A stretch of 25,163 nucleotides of DNA from the NCBI GenBank assembly GCA_964589765.1, contig CAZPUM010000019.1:1-25163 (forward strand), in the 5' to 3' direction. The position numbers were made by a program, and so were the translations under genes. Numbering within the stretch: the stretch's first letter is position 1; each line of letters begins with the position of its first letter. Below, in pieces: positions 8,346-14,314 of this stretch. Source of the DNA: UBA525 sp964589765. Lineage in GTDB: Archaea > Nanobdellota > Nanobdellia > Woesearchaeales > UBA525. The notes under the pieces are model-generated. The model was not told where the DNA came from, did no database searches, and saw only the letters and a list, made by a program, of their open reading frames with translations.

Positions 8346-8783
8346 ATGAGTAAAAAGTCATCTGGACTGAATGCGGCCAAGAAACTGATGAGCAGAAGAA
8401 AAAAGGCCAAAAAACAGTCCAAGTGGTATGCAAAAAAGGTTCTTGGCCTTAAGGAGAAATCAGACCCTCTCGAAGGTGCTGCTCAGGCGCGTGGAATTAT
8501 TCTAGAAAAGGTTCAGAGAGAAGCTAAACAGCCAAACTCAGGCCTTAGAAAGTGTGCCCGTGTCCAGCTAATCAAGAACGGAAAGCAAGTAACTGCTTTC
8601 CTGCCCGGAGACGGTGCAACAAAGCTGGTTGATGAGCACGATGAAGTTGTCGTCGAGTGTATCGGCGGAGTTATGGGACGCTCCAAGGGAGACCTTGCAG
8701 GTGTCAGATGGCAGGTTATCAAAGTCAATGACCAGAGCCTGAACGCGCTTCGTCGTGGCAAAATCGAGAAGGCAAGGAAGTAA
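8346..8783 (+). CDS. rps12: Ribosomal protein uS12
   Basis: A 145-residue small-subunit protein of the decoding centre. The hallmark PNSGLRKCARVQL and the loop FLPGDGATKLVDEHDEV are present; archaeal/eukaryotic-type extensions include the basic N-terminus (SRRKKAKKQSKWYAKKVLG). Start ATG 8346 is set by the TATA box 27 nt upstream. In most archaea rps12 is followed by rps7, fusA and tuf; here it is followed by an unrelated GGDEF gene with its own promoter, so the str-type cluster is broken. A T6 run directly follows the gene. Confidence 0.96.
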   Translation: MSKKSSGLNAAKKLMSRRKKAKKQSKWYAKKVLGLKEKSDPLEGAAQARGIILEKVQREAKQPNSGLRKCARVQLIKNGKQVTAFLPGDGATKLVDEHDEVVVECIGGVMGRSKGDLAGVRWQVIKVNDQSLNALRRGKIEKARK

Positions 8784-8788
8784 GCCTG

Positions 8789-8794
8789 TTTTTT
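8789..8794 (+). terminator. Oligo-T terminator after rps12
   Basis: A run of six T residues begins 6 nt after the rps12 stop codon. Archaeal RNAP terminates at oligo-T without needing a hairpin, and none is visible here. Confidence 0.45.
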
Positions 8795-8864
8795 ACCATT
8801 TACAGTATTTGTTTATAAAGAGAATAACAAACTTTTTAAATTGTCATCACTATTTAGTGGTATC

Positions 8865-9416
8865 ATGACATTCAGTCCAGAGAGAAGGGGAACAAGCCCA
8901 TTTGACGTATTCAATAATCTTAGCAGAGATGAAGCTATCGCCCTTGTCAAGAAATACGGAAGCGACAGCCTCACAGGACTCCTCACAAAAGATGCGTTTG
9001 TTGACCTGGCACTAGGTTACGACCCTAAAAAGGGCCCATACGAACTACTCGCAATGGACATGATAGGGTTCAAAAGATACAATCTAATCAGCAGAGAAGT
9101 TGGAGATTTCGCACTGGCCTTAGTAGGACAGGCGATTAGCAGTAGCACTCGTTCAGGAGACCTGACAGGCAGAATCGGAGGAGATGAGTTTGGAATAATG
9201 AGCACACCAAATCTTTCACCAATATTTGTAGAGAGATTAAACAGTAGTCTTGCAAATATCAACAAAATCTTTGATTGTAACCTACATGGAATTCCACTGG
9301 ACTATAGATTCAGCACACACCCAATACCAAACTTGACAAAAGAACATATTAATCTCGCAATCAACAACGCAATTGATGATAGTTATCAGGCTATTGCTCC
9401 ATCAAAAAGAGTTTAA
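8865..9416 (+). CDS. Stand-alone GGDEF-domain protein (putative diguanylate cyclase)
   Basis: A 183-residue single-domain protein with no membrane segment and no sensor domain. Motifs in order: DSLTGLL (34-40); the metal-site Asp in LAMDMIGFK (D65); N73 and D81 (positions that bind guanine in the family); an RSGD motif (96-99) exactly five residues before GGDEF (105-109), which matches the product-inhibition I-site. The C-terminal part is weaker: the usual SxG strand and the A-D-x-A-M-Y-x-A-K helix are degenerate. In the family, GGDEF domains make cyclic di-GMP from two GTP; such proteins are common in bacteria and rare in archaea. ATG 8865 is 27 nt from a TATA box (TTTTTAAA, 8833-8840), favoured over the TTG at 8841. 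The gene converges on the next one with a 4-nt overlap. Confidence 0.85.
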   Translation: MTFSPERRGTSPFDVFNNLSRDEAIALVKKYGSDSLTGLLTKDAFVDLALGYDPKKGPYELLAMDMIGFKRYNLISREVGDFALALVGQAISSSTRSGDLTGRIGGDEFGIMSTPNLSPIFVERLNSSLANINKIFDCNLHGIPLDYRFSTHPIPNLTKEHINLAINNAIDDSYQAIAPSKRV

Positions 9417-10414
9417 TTTTTCTTTCTGAACTTTGCAACAAAGAACCCTTCCGTATCATTATCCTGAGGATAGATTCTGAGGGTTTTAGAGACCTCAGAA
9501 GAGTACTCACTGTTGTTAAACTTTGAAATGTTTTTAGAATGATTAATATTCAAATTTATAGGCAAGAGTTCACAATCATCGAACTTGTTAAGAAACCAAG
9601 AGACCATGCCTTCGTCCTCTTCAGGCTCCAAAGTACAGGTACTGTACACCATAGTACCACCTGGTTTCAAGACTTCCCATGCCTGTTTTAGGACACCGCG
9701 TTGCTCCATACATATAGACTGAACCGCACCAGGCGACCACATTTTCAGAGTTTTCAGACTTCTTCTGATAGTTCCGGTTGCACTACAAGGCGCATCGACA
9801 AGAACTTTGTCGAAAATCTGACCAAACCTCCTGTTGCCTTTAAGAGTGACTATTGTGTTCACAACACCCATCCTGTTCAGATTTAATCCGAGAGGTTTCA
9901 GTCTTGAACCAGAGATATCGTTAGCAACAACAAGACCTTTGTTTTTCATCATAGCAGCCATCTGAGTAGTTTTACTACCCGGCGCTGCGCAAAGGTCAAG
10001 AACAGTCTCGCCAGGTTTCGGCTGAAGAACCACAGGAGGAATCATGCTCGCAGCATCCTGGACATAGAAGTAACCAAGCTGGTGCTCAGGAAGGTTCCCC
10101 AAGTCATATCTTTCCCCGTGTTTGTACTCGATATAGAACCCTTCAGGACACCAGGAAATAGGCTCCAGATTCCAATCATTTTCCAGTCTTTTTTTCAAGT
10201 CTTCCACAGATATCTTCAAGGTATTCACACGAATACATTTCCTGATATATGACAGACTATACTGAAGAAACTCACCATATCTATCGCCAAGCATCTCTTT
10301 GTACTGTACTTCAAACCCCTCTTTTATCTCAATGGGCTGGGGAATTGGCGATAACTTAGACCCCTCAGGAACAATCTCAACAGGGTTAACCACAATAACT
10401 TTTTTAACACCCAT
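9413..10414 (-). CDS. NOL1/NOP2/Sun-family RNA m5C methyltransferase
   Basis: A 333-residue SAM-dependent RNA cytosine-5 methyltransferase. The SAM motif I is DLCAAPGSKTTQ (140-151), motif IV with the release cysteine is DAPCSATG (C210), and motif VI with the catalytic cysteine is YSTCTLEPEEDE (C260). The N-terminal ~110 residues resemble the RNA-binding ferredoxin-like region of the family (IRVNTLK). Archaeal members modify tRNA or rRNA; which one cannot be told from sequence alone. The promoter (TATA at 10436-10446, minus sense) is 27 nt from the ATG. The palindrome CTTTCGAAAG (10416-10425) sits just upstream of the start. Its stop overlaps the GGDEF stop by 4 nt. Confidence 0.93.
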   Translation of the reverse strand: MGVKKVIVVNPVEIVPEGSKLSPIPQPIEIKEGFEVQYKEMLGDRYGEFLQYSLSYIRKCIRVNTLKISVEDLKKRLENDWNLEPISWCPEGFYIEYKHGERYDLGNLPEHQLGYFYVQDAASMIPPVVLQPKPGETVLDLCAAPGSKTTQMAAMMKNKGLVVANDISGSRLKPLGLNLNRMGVVNTIVTLKGNRRFGQIFDKVLVDAPCSATGTIRRSLKTLKMWSPGAVQSICMEQRGVLKQAWEVLKPGGTMVYSTCTLEPEEDEGMVSWFLNKFDDCELLPINLNINHSKNISKFNNSEYSSEVSKTLRIYPQDNDTEGFFVAKFRKKN

Positions 10415-10415
10415 A

Positions 10416-10478
10416 CTTTCGAAAGCACCTCAACCGTTATAAATTAATCGACGATACTCATAACATACGTTTATAAAC
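10416..10478. promoter_or_regulatory. Divergent promoter region (m5C methyltransferase / LOG protein)
   Basis: Two back-to-back TATA boxes serve the divergent genes: GTTATAAAT (read on the minus strand, centred near 10441) for the methyltransferase and TTTATAAAC (10470-10478) for the LOG gene. Each is centred 27 nt from its start codon. A perfect 10-bp palindrome CTTTCGAAAG lies at 10416-10425, over the predicted minus-strand start region, where an archaeal repressor could act. Confidence 0.6.
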
Positions 10479-10500
10479 TCTATGAGACGTATCAGATGGA

Positions 10501-11163
10501 ATGAATGGGTCTAGTGAAGAGGCCTTCGAAAGAGAGGTTGAGAGCGGACACTTCAGAGTTGTTATTTTCGGCTCTGCAAGATTACAGCCAGGCAGTCACG
10601 ACTATAAACGAATCTATAGATTCGCAAAGAAAATCGGTGAAAACGGATGGGATGTCGTGACTGGAGGAGGGCCCGGATTGATGGATGCAGCTATGAGCGG
10701 TCACTTCGCCGGAAGGCGTGACAACCGGGCGCATGAAATAGGATTACAAATAAGACTTCCTAGAGAACAGATTGACAGTAGACATTTTCATGTTAAAAAA
10801 GAGTTTGCAAGGTTCTCAGACAGACTGGACACCTTTATGATGCTAGCAAATGTTGCTGTTGTTGCACCAGGAGGAGTGGGCACTTTACTAGAACTTCTCT
10901 ACACATGGCAACTTATTCAGGTCCATCACACAGTAAGAATTCCAATAATTCTCATGGGCGATATGTGGCCAGAGTTTGTTGACTGGATTAAAAAATGGCC
11001 ATTGAAACAGAGGCTTCTCGACCCTCAAGACGTTGACCTTCTATACTGCGCTGAAAATGACGACCAAGCATTAGAGATTATTCAGCAAGCGTACGACGAG
11101 TTTAAAGCAGGAGGAAACGACCTAGTAACAAATGTAAACAAGTACCGAGTCCAGCATGACTAG
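10501..11163 (+). CDS. LOG-family (lysine-decarboxylase-like fold) protein
   Basis: A 220-residue Rossmann-fold protein. It carries the family signatures VTGGGPGLMDAAM (53-65) and APGGVGTLLEL (122-132), with the Arg/Lys-rich segment EFARFSDRLD between them. Family members are often annotated 'lysine decarboxylase', but characterised LOG proteins hydrolyse nucleoside 5'-monophosphates to a free base and ribose 5-phosphate; the residues for that reaction (PGGxGTxxE) are present. The role here is unknown. It has its own leaderless promoter and is followed by the HIT operon 35 nt downstream, which has a separate TATA box. Confidence 0.85.
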   Translation: MNGSSEEAFEREVESGHFRVVIFGSARLQPGSHDYKRIYRFAKKIGENGWDVVTGGGPGLMDAAMSGHFAGRRDNRAHEIGLQIRLPREQIDSRHFHVKKEFARFSDRLDTFMMLANVAVVAPGGVGTLLELLYTWQLIQVHHTVRIPIILMGDMWPEFVDWIKKWPLKQRLLDPQDVDLLYCAENDDQALEIIQQAYDEFKAGGNDLVTNVNKYRVQHD

Positions 11164-11198
11164 GAATTCTTAAATAGCCACGACATTCACGAGAAAGC

Positions 11199-12221
11199 AT
11201 GAGTGATGACCTGTCCCCTGAAGAGATTCTTGAAAAGCAGAAAGCACAGTGTATTTTTTGTAAGATTATTTCAGGAGAGATTCCAAGCCAGAAAGTGTAC
11301 GAAGATGATAACTACCTTGGAATTATGGACATTCGCCCCGCATCACCAGGTCATGTAATTCTTCTTCCAAAAGAACACGCACCAATACTGCAGTTGTTAC
11401 CACAAGATCTGCTCCTAAACATGTTTGCAACAGCCACAAGAGTTGCTCACGCAGTGAAAAAAGCCACAATGGCTGAGAAGGTCACAATATTCTCTGCTAA
11501 CGGTTATGCCGCAGGGCAACAGGCACCTCACGCGATGATGCATATCATCCCACGAGAATCTGGAGACGGCCTTTCAAAACTTGACCTTGATGAACTCACT
11601 GTTGACCAGGCAGATGCAGTTGCTCTGGGCGCAACATTTGCGCAAGCAGCACAACAGGCTGTAACCCACCTTGGCAGACAGGACCTGTTACAGAGAGAGG
11701 CACCCGTTCCTGAACCTGTACCTGAAGAACCATCAGAGGTCCCTGTTTTCAGAGAACCTTCTGAGGAAGAACCACCAGACGAAACTCCCGAAACACAGGA
11801 GTTTGACAGCACCATGGATGCTCTTCAGACAGTTTTAGAAACAAACCAAGAACTTCGAAAGCTGATTATTGCACAGCCCAGTTTTGTAGAGGATTATGTT
11901 AGTAAATCACCTAAACTGAAAAAGCTGTTTGAGGGGGTTGATATCCACGCTCTTTCTAGAGTTTTAAGAGCTCAGGACGAAGCACAGAAACCCCAAACAG
12001 GGACCGCAGAGAAAAAAGCAAAGGACATGTCCGATTCAGAACTTTTCAGTTTTATTGATAACAATGAGGGGTTGCGCACCTGGGTTCTTGAGAACCCTGA
12101 ACAACTGGCTCAGTCTGTTGGAGAGAATCCCAGACTAGCATCGTTTTTTGAGGGGGTTGATATCGTCGAGTTGGCCAAAAAATACAGGGCACACACACAG
12201 ACAAGAGGTGAGTCCGAATGA
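11199..12221 (+). CDS. HIT-domain protein with altered active site and two C-terminal repeats
   Basis: A 340-residue protein. Residues ~15-160 are a HIT domain: C18-I-F-C21-KII...IPS..VYEDD, then DIRPASPGHVILLPKEH, then the motif region. The usual HxHxHxxPR reads H111-A-M-M-H115-IIPR, so the middle histidine, the catalytic nucleophile of HIT hydrolases, is methionine. A Pro/Glu-rich linker (169-200) leads to two repeats of ~54 residues (about 203-256 and 276-329), each ending in (L/F)FEGVDI. The repeats share an identical 18-nt stretch (11928-11945 and 12147-12164). TATA TTCTTAAATA is centred 27 nt upstream of the ATG. It overlaps the next gene by 4 nt. Catalysis on nucleotides is doubtful; ligand binding is possible. 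Confidence 0.85.
   Translation: MSDDLSPEEILEKQKAQCIFCKIISGEIPSQKVYEDDNYLGIMDIRPASPGHVILLPKEHAPILQLLPQDLLLNMFATATRVAHAVKKATMAEKVTIFSANGYAAGQQAPHAMMHIIPRESGDGLSKLDLDELTVDQADAVALGATFAQAAQQAVTHLGRQDLLQREAPVPEPVPEEPSEVPVFREPSEEEPPDETPETQEFDSTMDALQTVLETNQELRKLIIAQPSFVEDYVSKSPKLKKLFEGVDIHALSRVLRAQDEAQKPQTGTAEKKAKDMSDSELFSFIDNNEGLRTWVLENPEQLAQSVGENPRLASFFEGVDIVELAKKYRAHTQTRGESE
11928..12164 (+). repeat. Intragenic repeat in the HIT gene (18-nt identical core)
   Basis: TTTGAGGGGGTTGATATC occurs at 11928-11945 and again at 12147-12164, 219 nt (73 codons) apart and in frame. It encodes the shared FEGVDI end of two related protein repeats. Because flanking codons have diverged, the identical core suggests recent conversion or strong selection. 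Confidence 0.8.
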
Positions 12222-12658
12222 TTCATGAGAACAACCTTTTCAGTCTGGACGTCCCTGAAAAGGGCGTGGCCAAAGGTCACGTCAGAATGAAAATCAACAG
12301 TGCTTCACCCGAAGATATGATTCCAGTAGGCTTAACTGCCAGTATTGCAGCAAGCGTTCTTTTCGAGAAACTTTCAGCCCAGGGCACAAACATAATTCTT
12401 ACTGTAAAGGACTCTGAAGCACAGGCAGACATTATTGCCAGATACGAAAATGATGGTCTTGACCTTTTGTGGCAGGGCAAGGAGATTGACCAGAATCAGA
12501 TGTCAACATATGTTGATAAAATCAAGGATGCACTTGACGAGGGGGCAGGTCCCGTCCAGACCTCACGACCAAAGGATAGTCCTCCTGACGCGCCCAACCC
12601 CCAAGAATCATCTGAGGACGACGAATACCTTGTCAAGCAGATTAATCGGATTCCCTGA
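12218..12658 (+). CDS. Degenerate HIT-like protein (partner of the upstream HIT protein)
   Basis: A 146-residue protein whose first ~95 residues follow the HIT fold but lack its active site. Alignment by eye: VPEKGVAKGHVRMKI corresponds to the 'P-x-x-x-GHvlv' strand, SIAASVLFEKLSAQGTNIIL to the helix and strand before the motif, and EAQADIIARYENDGLDLLW to the usual HxHxHIIPRyegDGLdL, with no histidine in the motif. A Pro/Asp/Glu-rich tail follows, ending DDEYLVKQINRIP. ATG overlaps the HIT stop (ATGA), so the two are coupled. HIT proteins work as dimers, so a heterodimer is a reasonable inference but is not shown. The assignment is moderate because the similarity is distant. Confidence 0.6.
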   Translation: MIHENNLFSLDVPEKGVAKGHVRMKINSASPEDMIPVGLTASIAASVLFEKLSAQGTNIILTVKDSEAQADIIARYENDGLDLLWQGKEIDQNQMSTYVDKIKDALDEGAGPVQTSRPKDSPPDAPNPQESSEDDEYLVKQINRIP

Positions 12659-12664
12659 GGATAC

Positions 12665-12675
12665 GTTTATATATT
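12665..12675 (+). promoter_or_regulatory. TATA box of the six-cysteine protein gene
   Basis: GTTTATATATT is centred 26 nt upstream of ATG 12695, which sets that ATG as the leaderless start over the upstream TTG at 12683. Confidence 0.6.
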
Positions 12676-12694
12676 GTAAAAGTTGAGGAATCTT

Positions 12695-12970
12695 ATGGTA
12701 AAGGAGGACAGCCACCATTCGCTTCTTGCATTGATTGCGCTTATCGCACTCGTTGGTTTCGTTGGGCTCGTTACGGTTGCTAGAATGCCCTCAGGAGACA
12801 TCACCGGAATGGCTATTGTTGACCCTGCAGATTCGTATGACTGCGATGCCTGTGAGGGCGAACCCGTATGTGTTGCTGTTGGACAGAGGGCTGTTACTGT
12901 CGATACCCTCTGCACAGCGGTCTGTTCCGATATGCATGTGATTGCAGAAGTCCCTTGTGACAAGATATAG
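12695..12970 (+). CDS. Membrane-anchored six-cysteine (Kazal-like?) protein
   Basis: A 91-residue protein with one hydrophobic segment at about 9-29 (LLALIALIALVGFVGLVTVA), best read as a signal anchor that places the C-terminus outside the cell. The outer part holds six cysteines (C50, C53, C59, C73, C77, C88) in the pattern C-x2-C-x5-C-x13-C-x3-C-x10-C with EPVC and TVDTLC around the third and fourth. This recalls Kazal-type protease-inhibitor domains (PVC...TY.N.C...C...C), but the spacing between Cys3 and Cys4 is longer than the usual 10 and the domain is very short. It could equally be another small disulfide-rich fold. Confidence 0.6.
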   Translation: MVKEDSHHSLLALIALIALVGFVGLVTVARMPSGDITGMAIVDPADSYDCDACEGEPVCVAVGQRAVTVDTLCTAVCSDMHVIAEVPCDKI

Positions 12971-13003
12971 TATTCACTTTCTAGTAGTTACAGAAACGAA
13001 ACA

Positions 13004-13012
13004 TTTATATAA
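13004..13012 (+). promoter_or_regulatory. TATA box upstream of the structured RNA before TFE
   Basis: TTTATATAA is a strong archaeal TATA match with no start codon at the leaderless distance. Predicted initiation is near 13033, right at the first hairpin of the candidate RNA (13035-13055). Confidence 0.55.
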
Positions 13013-13033
13013 TCTGTTTACCGTTAAGAACAT

Positions 13034-13125
13034 AGGACGCAAGGGGGCGTTGTCCAGAGCTTAGAGATAAGGTTTGGGCCCGGCATTTGACAGATAACCG
13101 GAAAGAAACATAGAAATTGCCCAAA
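13034..13125 (+). ncRNA. Candidate structured RNA / leader upstream of TFE
   Basis: This non-coding stretch begins about 25 nt after a TATA box. It can form a 5' hairpin (GGAC 13035-13038 with GTCC 13052-13055, or the alternative ACGC/GCGT) and a domain closed by TTTGGGC (13073-13079) with GCCCAAA (13119-13125), which encloses CCGG (13080-13083) paired with CCGG (13098-13101). I see no C/D boxes, no clear H/ACA architecture and no coding frame. It could be a small ncRNA or the 5' part of a long TFE leader; see the alternative pairing described in the findings. Confidence 0.45.
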
Positions 13126-13136
13126 AAACACAAAAG

Positions 13137-13202
13137 TATTTAAAGCGAAAAAACGGGTAAGATACTACGTTTTCCGATTGGCGCTACGCGCTGTTGGGCA
13201 AT
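13137..13202 (+). promoter_or_regulatory. TFE proximal promoter and leader
   Basis: GTATTTAAAG (13136-13145) is a second TATA-like box giving predicted initiation near 13167 and a leader of about 50 nt before ATG 13217. The leader contains a GCGC-TAC-GCGC hairpin (13181-13191) and TTGGGCAAT (13194-13202), a perfect 9-nt complement of ATTGCCCAA at 13116-13124. A G-run (13203-13207) is the only SD-like sequence. Confidence 0.45.
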
Positions 13203-13216
13203 GGGGGTATTATCAT

Positions 13217-13747
13217 ATGGCAAAGCAGACTATACAAGCAAATGTCATCTTGGATGACACAGTTTTGGTAGTGAGCGAGCTCGTTGGCGAACATGCTATG
13301 CCGATCATCGAATTCCTAACGGGAAAAGAGAAGATCAGCGAATTCATTATTGCCGAGGAGATTGAACAGGAGATCAATCAGGTTCGCGGAACTCTCTACC
13401 AACTTCTCGAACACAACATCGTTAGCTTCATTCGTAAAAAGGACCGCATTAAGGGCTGGTACATATGCTATTGGGATTTCAACGAGTACATGATTCCACA
13501 GCTAAAGAAGAAGATGCTACAGAACAAGCTGGACAGACTCCAGGAAAGACTCGCAGAGGAGAGCTCGGCACAGTTCTACATCTGTGGCAGGACCTGTACC
13601 AGGCTGACTTTTGAAGAGGCCATGGACCAGAACTTCAAGTGTGCCGAGTGTGGAAGCATCTTACAAGAGCAAGACAACACCCGCACAAAAGAGTTCCTAG
13701 CTGAAAGAATCAACGAGCTCGATGAGCAGATTTCGGTTCTAAAGTAA
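13217..13747 (+). CDS. tfe: Transcription initiation factor TFE (TFIIE-alpha homologue)
   Basis: A 176-residue factor that helps RNAP and TBP/TFB open promoters. It has an extended winged-helix domain (about 8-90, with IIEFLTGKEKISEFIIAEEIEQEINQVRGTLYQLLEHNIVS) and a C-terminal zinc ribbon (123-145). In the ribbon the first knuckle is C123-x3-C127 instead of the usual CxxC; the second, C142-A-E-C145, is normal. A short helical tail follows. I chose ATG 13217 because MAKQTIQANVILDD matches a compact TFE N-terminus; the extension from TTG 13178 would be coded by the leader. It converges on the HD-domain gene with a 9-nt overlap. Confidence 0.93.
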   Translation: MAKQTIQANVILDDTVLVVSELVGEHAMPIIEFLTGKEKISEFIIAEEIEQEINQVRGTLYQLLEHNIVSFIRKKDRIKGWYICYWDFNEYMIPQLKKKMLQNKLDRLQERLAEESSAQFYICGRTCTRLTFEEAMDQNFKCAECGSILQEQDNTRTKEFLAERINELDEQISVLK

Positions 13748-14314
13748 TCCTTTTTTCTTAGAATACAACCTACTCTTTGCCCTTAGTTTATAGAATATTT
13801 CTTTGACTATTGGATTCTCAATTTTAGCCTCAACACCTTCCCAAAACTCTCTGAGTGCTTCAGGATTTTCTGCAATATTTTCATACCCTAAAGCTTGTGA
13901 AACCATCTCTAGTTTATCAAGTTCCTTTAAGAATTTAGCTTCAGGAGAACCAAGGTTAACAGCATCATCCGCATAAGGCCTCCATTCAGTGGAACCAAAA
14001 ATTCTGTCATTCGCCACCAGTTCTTTACTTTCCTTATCCTCCCTGATTCGGTCATCATCCTCGCAACCATTTTTGTGGACAATATCTCCCACAATAGATT
14101 CAGATAAATCGTGAACCAAAGCAAGCTTCGCAAGTTTTAATGGATCGTAACCTGCTCTTTCAGCAAGAGCCACAGCCAACAGCGTAACTCCATAAGAGTG
14201 CGCAGCAACAGACTCAGCATCCTGAATCCCAACTTTCTGAACCCAACCGGTTCGCGGGACTCTTTTCAAATCGTTGCTGTGTTTCAAAATCCTAACCAGA
14301 TCATCACTTTCCAT
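13739..14314 (-). CDS. HD-domain protein, YfbR/HDDC2-like 5'-nucleotidase
   Basis: A 191-residue HD-superfamily phosphohydrolase. The metal ligands are in place: H39 (ESVAAHSYGV), H68-D69 (LALVHDLSES) with E72, and D133 (KELDKLEM), a spacing close to that of bacterial YfbR (H33, H68, D69, D137), which removes phosphate from deoxyribonucleoside 5'-monophosphates. The same substrate class is inferred, not shown. It is translated with alaS: its ATG lies 11 nt inside the alaS 3' end, with a GGGAGAT ribosome-binding-like sequence just upstream. The stop overlaps TFE on the other strand. Confidence 0.85.
   Translation of the reverse strand: MESDDLVRILKHSNDLKRVPRTGWVQKVGIQDAESVAAHSYGVTLLAVALAERAGYDPLKLAKLALVHDLSESIVGDIVHKNGCEDDDRIREDKESKELVANDRIFGSTEWRPYADDAVNLGSPEAKFLKELDKLEMVSQALGYENIAENPEALREFWEGVEAKIENPIVKEIFYKLRAKSRLYSKKKGLL

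Noticed and set aside
13178..13216. TFE start at TTG 13178
   Set aside because: It would translate the leader hairpin and add 13 residues not seen in TFE; ATG 13217 gives the usual N-terminus.
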